64,000 bases of DNA. Origin: UBA4615 sp044368415. Its GTDB lineage: Bacteria; Pseudomonadota; Gammaproteobacteria; Burkholderiales; Burkholderiaceae_E. Positions within the stretch are counted from its first letter, which is position 1; each line of letters opens with the position of its first letter. Under the pieces are notes generated by a model. It was not told the DNA's origin, searched no databases, and was given only the letters and a program-made list of their open reading frames with translations. Positions 34,648-43,106 of the stretch are shown piece after piece. The stretch covers positions 1 through 64,000 of the forward strand of contig JBIPLJ010000003.1 of assembly GCA_044368415.1 (NCBI GenBank). The letters run 5' to 3'. The translations under genes and the position numbers were made by a program.

Positions 34648-34761
34648 TCAGTCGATTGCGGGCCGGCCTGGATATCGCTCATTGATCCACGCAAGCGTGT
34701 CCTCGATGCTGACATCGCCGGCGATGTAGCGCTCGGTGAGCGCTTCGACGTCCGGGGTCAT
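34648..34761 (-). CDS. Very small ORF, possibly antitoxin-like
   Basis: ATG 34761 to TGA 34648 encodes 37 residues: MTPDVEALTERYIAGDVSIE then DTLAWINERYPGRPAID. The mix of acidic helix, A-G-D/E-x-S/T-x-E and a second helix looks like the ending of VbhA-type antitoxins or a short helical antitoxin, but the match is a guess. Codon use is GC3-rich as in real genes of the window. The ribosome-binding site is weak. It may be an intact microprotein or the tail of a lost gene. Confidence 0.3.
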   Translation of the reverse strand: MTPDVEALTERYIAGDVSIEDTLAWINERYPGRPAID

Positions 34762-34864
34762 GTACGCAGGACCCTACACAAAAAAACGGCGGCGCAGGCA
34801 ACAACGGTGTTGCCGTCGTCCACCCCTCAAGCTCATCGCGAACCCGCCCCGTCCCGCGAACGGG

Positions 34865-35050
34865 CCGGCGTGAAGAAACCGCGAGGAAATCGGCACGCTT
34901 GAGTCGTTCGTCCTTGCCGTTGAGCTTGAGCGCCATGCGGTCATGTTCAAGGCGGGGAAAGACCCGGGTAGTCAGCGTGTCGTAGACGGGCGCGAGCCGA
35001 ACGCTTCGACATGCCGGACTGCCGGGTTCCGCGATCTTCAGAACCAGGAG
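34865..35050 (-). pseudogene. Fragment of a HipA-family kinase toxin
   Basis: One minus-strand frame reads LLVLKIAEPGSPACRSVRLA, then PVYDTLTTRVFPRLEHDRMA, then LKLNGKDERLKRADFL. In HipA kinases the segment after the catalytic loop runs N-F-S-L-L...(R)LAP-x-Y-D-x-x-x-T/S...YP...x-A-L-x-I/L-(N)-G-K, which this follows closely. The catalytic aspartates that should lie just upstream are not found in this frame, and the frame continues into unrelated sequence on both sides. It is therefore a truncated or frameshifted relic. No HipB-like HTH antitoxin was seen. Confidence 0.5.
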
Positions 35051-35127
35051 ACAGTGACGGTGAACTCGCCCAGGCTGTCGGCAACCGTGGCGCAAACAGG
35101 TGAAGGCTGTGCCGGAGCCTTGTTCTG

Positions 35128-37056
35128 CTACGACTGACCGGCCGCGCGCCGCCCGCCATCCATGCCGGATACCGACAGTGCGCGCATCATCGGCGTCTTC
35201 TTCGCCTGGTGCGAACCCATCCGGACCAGCACGTCGGACAGGAAGGCGACGGTCTCGACGATGCGCGGCCCCTTGTTCAGCATCACGCATTCGGCTCGAC
35301 CACTCATCGCCGCGTCGGTGACCTCGGCACGGGACGGTACGCCGCCGCGGGCGAGCCCCTCGAGCACCTGGGTCGCCCAGATCACCGGCACGTGCGCGGC
35401 TTCACACAGCCACAAAATCTCTTCCTGGACCTCGGCGAGCCGCTCGAAACCGATCTCGACCGCGAGGTCGCCGCGCGCCACCATCACCGCCGCACCGCCG
35501 GGATGCGCAAGCGCCGCCATCAGCAGCTCGGGCAAGCGCGCGAAGGCGTGGGCGGTCTCGATCTTCAACACGATCCCGATCCGGCTCGCGTCGTGTGACG
35601 CGAGCGCATCGCGCAGCGCGATGACGTCCTCCGCCCGCTGCACGAACGAGGCCGACACCAGATCGACATGCTCGACCGCGAACGCAAGATCCTCGAGGTC
35701 GTCCTCGGTGATCGCCGACAGATCGAGCACGGTATCCGGCAGATTGATGCCCTTCTCCTCGCGCAGCTTCGCCGTGCCGTCGACGCACCGCACGATCTCG
35801 AGCACCACCCGGTCGCGTTCGACCGACTTCACGACCGCGCCGATGGTTCCGTCGTCGAACAGCACCCGATGGCCTGGCTGGATCTGATCGAACACCGCCC
35901 GAACTTCACACGACACGCTGGCCGGTTCGAACGGACGCCCGTCGAGCTTCAGGCGACGTGCGTGGCCCGGCTGGTGTCCATACACCAGATCGAGCCGGTC
36001 GCCCGGCTGCAGCCGGATCTCGCCCGGCATCGGTCGCAATGTGCCCACCTCGCCCTCGGCCATCGCGCGCTTGCCCCGTCGGTGCACAAGTACGGTACCG
36101 GGCACGAGATACAGGGTTCGATCGGTCTCGCACACCGGCCGCGTGTCGAGGTCGAAGCCGACAACGGTCAGGCGCCGGCTGCGGCTGCGCGCATCGACCA
36201 TCTCGAAGACGTCGCCGAGCTTCACACGATGCAGCAGTCGTGAGTCCAACGGCAGCACATCGGACGCCGGGGGCGGCACTCGACCTGCAGGCATGAGTCG
36301 CACACGGGCCGGCGCGATTACGCGTCCCAGCGCATCGCGCTCCGGGCGCAGCTTCAGCACCGCTTGGCCGGGCTCGAGCGCGCCGGTGCGCAACTTCGGT
36401 CCGGCCAGATCGAACGAGACTCGGCAGCTCCGATCGAGCGCGGTCTCGGCGGCGCGAACGTATCCGACCATCTTCGTCCAAGCATCCGTATCGTCGTGGG
36501 CGGCGTTCACGCGTACGAGATCCGCACCGGCCTCGACAAGCTCTCGAATCAGCGCCGGTCCTTCGGCGGCCTCGGACGGCAGCGTCACCATCACCCGCGT
36601 CGCGCGTGCCTGCGGCTCGGGGCCGAAGATCTGCACCGCGTTGGCCGCGAGCCGACGCTCGCCGAGTTCGAAGCGCGGGTCCGACTCGATCACCGCCGTG
36701 CTTCGACCGGCCAGTGCGCCGAGCGCCCGGGCCACCGCATCGAGCGTGGCCATCACGCGCGACTCCATGCGCCCGAGCGAACTCAGCCCGAGGCGACCGA
36801 GCTCGCGCTGAAGCGGGCGCAGGTCGTCGCGCCGCACTGCAAGGTAGTGGAGCAGGTTGCGCACGCCTTCGCGGGCATGGGGCGCCGCCCGCTCGAACTC
36901 GGTCGCATGTTCGCGCTCGAGGGCAAGCGCGCACGCGCGCAGCCGCTCGACCGCCGCCAGCAGGGTCGCGGGTGACGGCGGCAGCGTGGGCGATACCGGT
37001 TCGAGGAGCGCCGTACCGGGCCCGGTACGGGTCGATGACAGAAACTCGGGGTCCAT
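35128..37056 (-). CDS. Pyruvate-kinase-like protein with N-terminal extension and no C-terminal domain
   Basis: The 642-residue protein begins with about 150 residues of helical extension (LERLRAC-like LAAVERLRACALALEREHAT) absent from PykA/PykF. The barrel follows: MVTLPSEAAEGPALIRELVE, VRVNAAHDD (where canonical PK has R-x-N-x-S-H), a B-domain, LVSASFVQRAEDV, KIETAHAF with the catalytic Lys and metal-binding Glu, MVARGDLAVE, and ATQVLEGLARGGVPSRAEVTD. It stops soon after CVMLNKGPRIVETVAFL, so the allosteric C-domain is missing. It could convert phosphoenolpyruvate and ADP to pyruvate and ATP without allosteric control, but altered residues leave activity uncertain. ATG 37056 has no clear ribosome-binding site; starts near 37074 are possible. 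Confidence 0.82.
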   Translation of the reverse strand: MDPEFLSSTRTGPGTALLEPVSPTLPPSPATLLAAVERLRACALALEREHATEFERAAPHAREGVRNLLHYLAVRRDDLRPLQRELGRLGLSSLGRMESRVMATLDAVARALGALAGRSTAVIESDPRFELGERRLAANAVQIFGPEPQARATRVMVTLPSEAAEGPALIRELVEAGADLVRVNAAHDDTDAWTKMVGYVRAAETALDRSCRVSFDLAGPKLRTGALEPGQAVLKLRPERDALGRVIAPARVRLMPAGRVPPPASDVLPLDSRLLHRVKLGDVFEMVDARSRSRRLTVVGFDLDTRPVCETDRTLYLVPGTVLVHRRGKRAMAEGEVGTLRPMPGEIRLQPGDRLDLVYGHQPGHARRLKLDGRPFEPASVSCEVRAVFDQIQPGHRVLFDDGTIGAVVKSVERDRVVLEIVRCVDGTAKLREEKGINLPDTVLDLSAITEDDLEDLAFAVEHVDLVSASFVQRAEDVIALRDALASHDASRIGIVLKIETAHAFARLPELLMAALAHPGGAAVMVARGDLAVEIGFERLAEVQEEILWLCEAAHVPVIWATQVLEGLARGGVPSRAEVTDAAMSGRAECVMLNKGPRIVETVAFLSDVLVRMGSHQAKKTPMMRALSVSGMDGGRRAAGQS

Positions 37057-37224
37057 CAAGGGGCCGCGCAAGGCGCAGCCTAGTCCGTGGAAACACTGAT
37101 ACTCGCCACCGCGCTTGACAGGGCGGTGACAACGCAGGGTGCCGCGCACCGAGCCCTCGCGCGCGGGAATTCCTCGGCGACTCCTGTCTGGATCGAACCA
37201 GCAGCCTGATAGGACGGACCGCCG

Positions 37225-38181
37225 TCAGCGGCCGTAGTACGCCCGATACCAGCCCACGAAGCGCCGCACGCCCTCGTGCATGTCGGTGCGTGGCGTGAAG
37301 TCGATCAGCGCCCTCAACGCCGAGACGTCGGCACAGGTCGCGGGCACATCACCGGGCTGCATCGGCAGCAGCCGCCTGCGCGCCTTCATCCCCAGCGCGT
37401 CCTCGATCGCCGCGATGAAGTCTGCGAGAGCCACCGGGTCCGAGTTGCCGATGTTCAGCACCCGATAGGGCGAGGGCACGTGACCGAGCACCCGCACCAC
37501 ACCTTCCACGATGTCGTCCACGTAGGTGAAATCGCGCTTCATGTCGCCGTGGTTGAACACGTCGATCGGGCGGCCCGAGAGGATGGCGTCGACGAACAGG
37601 AAGGCCGCCATGTCCGGTCGCCCCCAGGGCCCGTAGACCGTGAAGAAGCGCAGCCCCGTCGTCGGCAGCCCGAAGAGGTGGCTGTATGAATACGCCATCA
37701 GCTCGTTGGCCTTCTTGGTCGCTGCGTACAGGCTCACCGGGTGATCGACCCGGTCGACCTCCGAGAACGGCAGCTTCACGTTGCCGCCATAGACACTCGA
37801 CGACGACGCATAGACCAGGTGCCCCACACGCGCGTGGCGGCAGCCCTCCAGCAGGTTCACGAAGCCCACCAGGTTCGACTGCGCGTAGGCCTGCGGGTGG
37901 TTCAGCGAATGCCGCACCCCGGCCTGCGCGGCCAGGTGCACCACCCGGTCGAAGCCGCCCGACTCGAACAGCGTCGCCGTCGCCGCCGGGTCCGCCACGT
38001 CGAGCCGCTCGAACGAGAAACCCGGCGTCGCCTGCAGCCGTGCGAGCCGCGCGGCCTTGAGCGCCGGGTCGTAGTAGGTGTCGAGCGAGTCGACGCCCAC
38101 CACCTCGCAGCCGTCGCGCAGCAGCCGCTCGGACACGTGCATACCGATGAAACCGGCCGCGCCGGTGACCAGGACCTTCAC
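37225..38181 (-). CDS. NAD-dependent epimerase, probably UDP-glucuronate 4-epimerase
   Basis: A 318-residue extended short-chain dehydrogenase. It has the Rossmann motif GAAGFIG (7-13), VDSLDTYYDPALK, the catalytic Ser region YASSSSVYGG, and Tyr-x-x-x-Lys in LYAATKKANELMA. The downstream pattern GLRFFTVYGPWGRPDMA and RDFTYVDDIVEGVVR is typical of UDP-glucuronate (or UDP-glucose) 4-epimerases. It lies 10 bases after ugd, whose product UDP-glucuronate would be its substrate, giving UDP-galacturonate for surface polysaccharide. The neighbour and motifs agree; the exact sugar is inferred. Confidence 0.87.
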   Translation of the reverse strand: MKVLVTGAAGFIGMHVSERLLRDGCEVVGVDSLDTYYDPALKAARLARLQATPGFSFERLDVADPAATATLFESGGFDRVVHLAAQAGVRHSLNHPQAYAQSNLVGFVNLLEGCRHARVGHLVYASSSSVYGGNVKLPFSEVDRVDHPVSLYAATKKANELMAYSYSHLFGLPTTGLRFFTVYGPWGRPDMAAFLFVDAILSGRPIDVFNHGDMKRDFTYVDDIVEGVVRVLGHVPSPYRVLNIGNSDPVALADFIAAIEDALGMKARRRLLPMQPGDVPATCADVSALRALIDFTPRTDMHEGVRRFVGWYRAYYGR

Positions 38182-38191
38182 GCGGCGCGTC

Positions 38192-39514
38192 TCAGCGCAG
38201 ACCGATCGACAGGTACTCGAGGCCCGCCGCGCGCGGCAGCGCAGGCAGGAACATGTTGCGGCCGTCGATGATCACCGGAGACTTGAGGGCCGCCCGGATC
38301 GCCTCGAAGTCGGGGCTGCGGAACTCCTTCCACTCGGTGACGATGATCAGGGCGTCCGCGCCCTCCAGCGCCTGCATCGGACTGCCCGCGTAGGCCACGC
38401 CCGGGAGGTCGCCCAGCAGCCGGTGTGCCTCGTGCATGGCCACCGGGTCATAGGCACAGACCGTCGCGCCGCGCGCGAGCAGGTCCGCGATCACCACCCG
38501 GCTCGGTGCCTCACGCATGTCGTCGGTGTTCGGCTTGAAGGCCAGGCCCCAGAGCGCGAAGCGCCGCCCCCCGAGATCCTCGCCGAAGCGCGCCACCACC
38601 TTCTCGGCCAGCACATGCTTCTGCGCCTCGTTGGCCGCCTCCACCGCGCCCAGTACATGCAGCGCGCGGCCGTGCTCCGAGGCCGTGCGCATCAGCGCCT
38701 TCACGTCCTTCGGGAAACACGAGCCGCCGTAGCCCGCCCCCGAGTACAGGAAGTCGTAGCCGATGCGCGGGTCCGAGCCGATGCCCTGGCGCACCAGCTC
38801 GATGTCCGCGCCGAGCTGCTCCGCCAGCAGCGCCATCTCGTTCATGAACGAGATCCGCGTGGCCAGCATCGCGTTGGCCGCGTACTTCGTGAGCTCCGCC
38901 GAGCGCACGTCCATCACCACCAACCGCTCGTGGTTGCGCTGAAAGGGCGCGTACAGCGCGCGCATCAGCAGCACTGCCTGCTCGTCGTCAGCGCCCACCA
39001 CGATCCGGTCCGGCCTCATGAAGTCCTCGACCGCGGCCCCTTCCTTGAGGAACTCGGGGTTCGAGACCACCGCGTACGGCACCTTAACGGCGCGCCGCCC
39101 GAGCTCGTCGGCGATGACCGAGCGCACCCGGTCCGCCGTGCCGACCGGCACTGTCGACTTGTCGACCACCACTTTGTAGTCCGTCATGTGCCGCCCGATG
39201 CCGCGCGCCGCAGCCAGCACGTGGGAGAGGTCCGCCGACCCATCCTCGTCCGGCGGCGTGCCCACCGCGATGAACTGGATCGTGCCGTGGTCCACCGCAC
39301 GCTCGACATCGAGCGTGAATTTCATCCGCTTGGCAGCCACGTTGCGACGGAGCATGTCCTTCAGACCCGGCTCCCAGATCGGGATCTCGCCGGCCGAGAG
39401 CATCTCGATCTTGCGGGGGTCGACGTCGAGGCAGAGGACGTCGTTACCCATCTCGGCGAGACAGGCGCCGGAGACGAGGCCGACATAGCCGGCGCCCGTG
39501 ATGGTGACCTTCAT
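38192..39514 (-). CDS. ugd: UDP-glucose 6-dehydrogenase
   Basis: A 440-residue enzyme that oxidises UDP-glucose to UDP-glucuronate with two NAD+. It has the N-terminal NAD fold GAGYVGLVSGACLAEMG (about 6-22), FIAVGTPPDEDGSADL, VVDKSTVPVGT and SNPEFLKEG. The catalytic cysteine lies in GGSCFPKD, followed by the C-terminal UDP-binding domain (LWGLAFKPNTDDMREAPS). ATG 39514 was chosen over an in-frame start eight codons upstream because the protein begins directly with the beta-strand MKVTITGAGYVG. It is followed by the 4-epimerase ten bases later, so both supply UDP-sugars for capsule or exopolysaccharide. Confidence 0.94.
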   Translation of the reverse strand: MKVTITGAGYVGLVSGACLAEMGNDVLCLDVDPRKIEMLSAGEIPIWEPGLKDMLRRNVAAKRMKFTLDVERAVDHGTIQFIAVGTPPDEDGSADLSHVLAAARGIGRHMTDYKVVVDKSTVPVGTADRVRSVIADELGRRAVKVPYAVVSNPEFLKEGAAVEDFMRPDRIVVGADDEQAVLLMRALYAPFQRNHERLVVMDVRSAELTKYAANAMLATRISFMNEMALLAEQLGADIELVRQGIGSDPRIGYDFLYSGAGYGGSCFPKDVKALMRTASEHGRALHVLGAVEAANEAQKHVLAEKVVARFGEDLGGRRFALWGLAFKPNTDDMREAPSRVVIADLLARGATVCAYDPVAMHEAHRLLGDLPGVAYAGSPMQALEGADALIIVTEWKEFRSPDFEAIRAALKSPVIIDGRNMFLPALPRAAGLEYLSIGLR

Positions 39515-39935
39515 TTCGAAACTCTCGAGGACTCGCAACCCGCAACCGTTTGATCGCGGTCGGGTTGAACGCAGTAGATCCGATCTAGATGGCGGGACGA
39601 TGACCGGCCGGAGACCGTCCTCGCCCGGCAGGCAGGACTATCGCACGCCCAATCAGACTGTGGCGAGCACCGGAATATCGACGCGAAGCCCGGTTGATTG
39701 AAGACAACCGGGCCTCGGATGCCGAGGGACGGTTGGTGGCACAATTGCGCCGATTCGCGCGGGTACGTCCGCCAGCGGTCCGATGCGCAGCGAGTCCGCG
39801 GCGGCCCGGATCTGCCCCGAGGGGCAGCGCATCGTGTCCGTTTCGACACCGGCGCCATGGCATCGTTGCGGTCAGTCGGCGGGCCTTCGTCGAGCTGTTC
39901 TCGCACACACCGATCCGATTCAGGAGGGAGAAGGA
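39515..39935. other. Divergent regulatory region between ugd and alkyl sulfatase
   Basis: These 421 bases hold the promoters of two divergent operons. A perfect 9-bp inverted repeat (GCCCGGTTG/CAACCGGGC) spans 39688-39713 and is listed separately. No protein-like frame was found on either strand in this stretch. A clear sigma-70 promoter was not identified. Confidence 0.5.
39688..39713. promoter_or_regulatory. Inverted repeat upstream of alkyl sulfatase
   Basis: GCCCGGTTG and CAACCGGGC are perfect reverse complements with an 8-base spacer. The site is about 220 bases before the sulfatase ATG and 170 bases before ugd. The symmetry and spacing would fit an operator for a dimeric regulator, or an RNA hairpin. 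Which is unknown. Confidence 0.4.
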
Positions 39936-41927
39936 ATGAACACACCTACATGGGCCGCAAGGGCTCGCAGCGCACTCGTTTCGACGGCATTGATCGGTCT
40001 CGTTGCGCCGGTTGCCGCTCAGAAGGCTCCAGTTCCGTCCAAGCCCGCGACGGCTGCCACCCAGGCCGCGAACGAGCGCGTTCAACAGACCCTGCCGTTC
40101 GCCGACAAGGCCGATTTCGAAGATGCCCAGCGCGGCTTCATCGCCACCGTGCCGACCCTCACGATCAAGGGCGACGCCGGCGGCGTCGCGTGGGACCTCG
40201 AAGGATTCAAGTCGTTCATCGCGCTAGACAAGCCCGCGCCGGCCAGCGTGAATCCGAGCCTATGGCGCAATGCGCAGCTCAACATGCTCAACGGCCTGTT
40301 CAAGGTCAGCGATCGCATCTACCAGGTGCGCGGCTTCGACATGTCCAACCTCACGCTGATCCAGGGCGACACCGGCTGGATCGTATTCGACCCGCTGATC
40401 AGCGCTGAGACCGCAAGGGCCGCGCTCGAGCTTGCGAACGCCAAGCTCGGCAAGCGGCCGGTGCTCGGCGTCATCTACAGCCACTCGCACATCGACCACT
40501 ACGGCGGTGTGCGCGGCATCATCGACGAGGCCGATGTCAAGGCCGGCAAGGTGAAAGTAATCGCCCCTGAGGGCTTCACCGAGCATGCGATCAGCGAGAA
40601 CGTGATCGCCGGCAATGCGATGTCGCGCCGGGCCATCTACATGTACGGCGCGCTACTGCCGCGCAGCGAGCGCGGCAGCGTCAACAGCGGACTCGGCATG
40701 TCGAACTCTACCGGCGCCGCCGGGCTGATCCTGCCGAGCGACTTCGTCGAGAAGACCGGCCAGGAGTTCACGGTTGACGGCGTGAGGATGGTGTTCCAGA
40801 TGACGCCGGGCACCGAGGCACCGGCCGAGATGAACACCTACTTTCCGCAGTTCAAGGCGATGTGGATGGCCGAGAACTCGACCAACACGATGCACAACAT
40901 CTTGACGCTGCGCGGCGCACAGGTTCGCGATGCATTGAAGTGGGCGGGGTACCTGAACCAGACCATCGACCTCTATGGCAAGGACGTCGAGGTGAAGTTC
41001 CAGAGCCACCATTGGCCGCAGTGGGGCAACACCAAGATCGTCGATTATTGGAAGAAGCAGCGTGACTTGTACAAGTACACCCACGATCAGTCGGTCAACC
41101 TGCTGAACAAGGGGTTCATCGGCAGCGAGATCGCCGAGCAGATCAAGCTGCCGCCCGAGCTCGAGAATTTCTGGCCCAACCGCGGCTACTACGGCACGCT
41201 GCGTCATAACTCGCGCGCGGTCTACCAGCGCTACATGGGCTGGTACAACGCCAACCCCTCCGACCTGAACGACCTGCCGCCCGAGCCCGAGGCGAAGAAA
41301 TACGTGGAGTACATGGGCGGCGAGGCGGCGGTGCTCAAGCGCGCGAAGGCCGACTTCGACAAGGGCGAGTACCGCTGGGTGGCCAAGGCGCTGAAGCACG
41401 TGGTCTTCGCCAATCCGAACAACACCGCTGCCAAGAATCTGCTGGCTGACACTTACGAGCAACTCGGCTACCAGGCCGAGTCGGGGCCGTGGCGCGGGGT
41501 GTACCTGCAGGGCGCCTTCGAGTTGCGCAACGGCGTGCCGCAGGCCGGCGGCATCAACTCCGCCAGCCCCGACACCATCAAGGCGATGCCGCCCGAGATG
41601 CTGTTTGACTACCTGGCGGTTCGCCTGAACGGCCCCAAGGCCGCCGGCAAGAAACTCGGCCTGAACATCACGTTCAGCGACCTGAAGAAGGACTACGGTC
41701 TCGCGGTCGAGAACGCGGTGCTCAACCACGGCAAGCCGCTCGCCCGGCCCGAGGCCACGGTGACGCTGAGCAAGGCGACGCTCGATGCGATCCAGCTCAA
41801 GGAGACGACGCTGGAGCAGGCCATTGCCCGCGGCGAGGTGAAGATCGACGGTCGCCGGGAAGCGCTGGGCGAGTTCCTCGGGCTGCTCGACACGTTCCCC
41901 TTCTGGTTCAACGTCGTCACGCCGTGA
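39936..41927 (+). CDS. Linear alkyl sulfatase of the SdsA type
   Basis: The 663-residue protein (SdsA1 of Pseudomonas has 658) starts at ATG 39936 after a very strong site, AGGAGGGAGAAGGA. A signal peptide (ALVSTALIGLVAPVAAQ) exports it. The metallo-beta-lactamase Zn site reads SHSHIDHYGG with His183, His185, Asp187 and His188. Further His/Asp ligands are in MAENSTNTMHNILTLRG and FQSHHWPQWGN. The C-terminal part is helical, followed by an SCP2-like domain near residues 530-660 (LDTFPFWFNVV). It hydrolyses primary alkyl sulfates such as dodecyl sulfate to alcohol and sulfate in the periplasm. A coupled gene follows. Confidence 0.93.
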   Translation: MNTPTWAARARSALVSTALIGLVAPVAAQKAPVPSKPATAATQAANERVQQTLPFADKADFEDAQRGFIATVPTLTIKGDAGGVAWDLEGFKSFIALDKPAPASVNPSLWRNAQLNMLNGLFKVSDRIYQVRGFDMSNLTLIQGDTGWIVFDPLISAETARAALELANAKLGKRPVLGVIYSHSHIDHYGGVRGIIDEADVKAGKVKVIAPEGFTEHAISENVIAGNAMSRRAIYMYGALLPRSERGSVNSGLGMSNSTGAAGLILPSDFVEKTGQEFTVDGVRMVFQMTPGTEAPAEMNTYFPQFKAMWMAENSTNTMHNILTLRGAQVRDALKWAGYLNQTIDLYGKDVEVKFQSHHWPQWGNTKIVDYWKKQRDLYKYTHDQSVNLLNKGFIGSEIAEQIKLPPELENFWPNRGYYGTLRHNSRAVYQRYMGWYNANPSDLNDLPPEPEAKKYVEYMGGEAAVLKRAKADFDKGEYRWVAKALKHVVFANPNNTAAKNLLADTYEQLGYQAESGPWRGVYLQGAFELRNGVPQAGGINSASPDTIKAMPPEMLFDYLAVRLNGPKAAGKKLGLNITFSDLKKDYGLAVENAVLNHGKPLARPEATVTLSKATLDAIQLKETTLEQAIARGEVKIDGRREALGEFLGLLDTFPFWFNVVTP

Positions 41928-42412
41928 GGGCGACGCATGCGAGTCGGTTCGCAGCCGGGCTGATCGCTTGGGCGCTGGCCGGTCACGCGCCCACGAGCGC
42001 GGCCTGTGGGCTGCACGGCACGATGCCCGACCTGGCGGTCGCGCATCCGCGCTCGATCGAGGTTGCACTCGCCGTTCACGATGCGACTGAACGCGACGCG
42101 TTGAAGCCGCTCGCCGCGCTGCCCGCCGGGCTGGCCTTCCTGCGCGCGCGCCGAACCCTGATCTCGTTCGAGCCGCAGGTCGCCGACATCGCCGGACGTG
42201 CCGGCGGCCCGGTGGCGGTGCTGCTCGTCGAGTCGGGACTCTGGACGCGCTACACGTTCGCTGCGGGCCGCACGATCGCGCTGCCTCACGTGGCAGGACC
42301 GATGCCGGGCGAGCGTGTGATCGTCACCAGCGAGACCGTTCTCGCTGCGATCCTCGACGGCACACTCGAGCCGGGCCGCGCTCGGCAGCTGGGGCTGTTC
42401 GTTCAGGGTTGA
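41924..42412 (+). CDS. Small secreted protein coupled to the alkyl sulfatase
   Basis: GTG 41924 overlaps the sulfatase TGA by GTGA, so translation is coupled. The 162-residue product has a signal peptide (FAAGLIAWALAGHAPTSAAC) and a compact body with RSIEVALAVHDATERDALKP, PVAVLLVESGLWTRYTFAAG and GERVIVTSETVLAAILDGTL. I do not recognise a family. The lone Cys near the start of the mature part could form a lipid anchor or a disulfide, but no clear lipobox is present. Its position implies a helper of the sulfatase, perhaps in folding, metal loading or substrate handling. That is inference from position. Confidence 0.55.
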   Translation: MRATHASRFAAGLIAWALAGHAPTSAACGLHGTMPDLAVAHPRSIEVALAVHDATERDALKPLAALPAGLAFLRARRTLISFEPQVADIAGRAGGPVAVLLVESGLWTRYTFAAGRTIALPHVAGPMPGERVIVTSETVLAAILDGTLEPGRARQLGLFVQG

Positions 42413-42478
42413 AGCCGGATGGCGCTCGGGGCGGTGGCGCGCCGTGGCGCAGCGGCACGCCGTCGGGCGCTCATGCGC

Positions 42479-42967
42479 TCAATCGGCGAGCGCGCAGTCT
42501 ACCGGCTCGGCCTGCAACAGCGCGGTCAGCACCGCAGGCTCGAGACCGACCAGGTAGCCGCGCCGCCCGCCGTTGATCCAGATCCGCGGCAGCGCGAGCA
42601 CGCTGCGCTCGACGTAGATCGGCAGGCGCTTCTTCGTGCCGAAGGGCGAGGTGCCCCCGACCAGGTAGCCGGAATGGCGGCTCGCCACCTCGGGCTCGCA
42701 GGGGGCGATCGACTTGTGCCCGGATTGCCGCGCCAGGTTCTTGGTGGAGACCTTGCGGTCACCGTGCATCAGCACAACGAGGGGCTTGCCGCCCTCGTCT
42801 TGCATGACCAGCGTCTTGACCACCGCATGCTCGTCGAGGCCGAGCTGGCGTGCGGACTCGGCGGTGCCGCCGTGATCGACGTAGGTGTAGGGATGTTCGG
42901 TGAAGGCGACGCCACGCTGCCTGAGCAGCGCCGTCGCGGGGGTCTCGGAGACATGCTTCGCGGCCAT
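42479..42967 (-). CDS. ybaK: YbaK/EbsC-type aminoacyl-tRNA deacylase
   Basis: A 162-residue YbaK-family hydrolase that clears mischarged Cys-tRNA(Pro). Landmarks are the N-terminal TPATALLRQRGVAFTEHPY, the substrate-binding stretch VVKTLVMQDEGGKPLVVLMHG, Lys in KVSTKNLARQSG, and the conserved glycine-rich loop GYLVGGTSPFGTKKRLPIYV. ATG 42967 begins the conserved domain and gives the usual E. coli length of about 159; a longer frame upstream is not conserved-looking. It stands between the sulfatase operon and the cold-shock gene, on the opposite strand to the former. Confidence 0.92.
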   Translation of the reverse strand: MAAKHVSETPATALLRQRGVAFTEHPYTYVDHGGTAESARQLGLDEHAVVKTLVMQDEGGKPLVVLMHGDRKVSTKNLARQSGHKSIAPCEPEVASRHSGYLVGGTSPFGTKKRLPIYVERSVLALPRIWINGGRRGYLVGLEPAVLTALLQAEPVDCALAD

Positions 42968-43033
42968 CGGCAGATGATAACGGGACCGGGGGGCCCGCGA
43001 GGTCGTTGCACGGAACGGACCCCAGATGTGAAC

Positions 43034-43073
43034 GCGCCGCCGGGACCCGCTCTGCAGCGGATGCCGGCGGCGC
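43034..43073 (-). terminator. Strong hairpin downstream of the cold-shock gene
   Basis: GCGCCGCCGG and CCGGCGGCGC form a 10-bp stem, with an inner CCGCT/AGCGG stem nested in the loop. It lies 33 bases past the cold-shock stop and 66 bases before the ybaK start. It likely ends the cold-shock transcript, though no U-run follows. Confidence 0.5.
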
Positions 43074-43106
43074 ACCGGCCGGAGCCGGTCGACGGTCAGT
43101 CGGTGA

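Larger units (their letters stand above)
34316..35127. other. Gene-poor stretch with decayed toxin-antitoxin sequence
   Basis: These 812 bases lie between the DUF2092 and pyruvate-kinase-like genes and have no intact long gene. Two minus-strand pieces are recognisable and listed separately: a HipA-like remnant at 34865-35050 and a 37-residue frame at 34648-34761. The rest (34316-34640) gives no recognisable protein on either strand. It appears to be a scar of an accessory locus. Confidence 0.5.
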
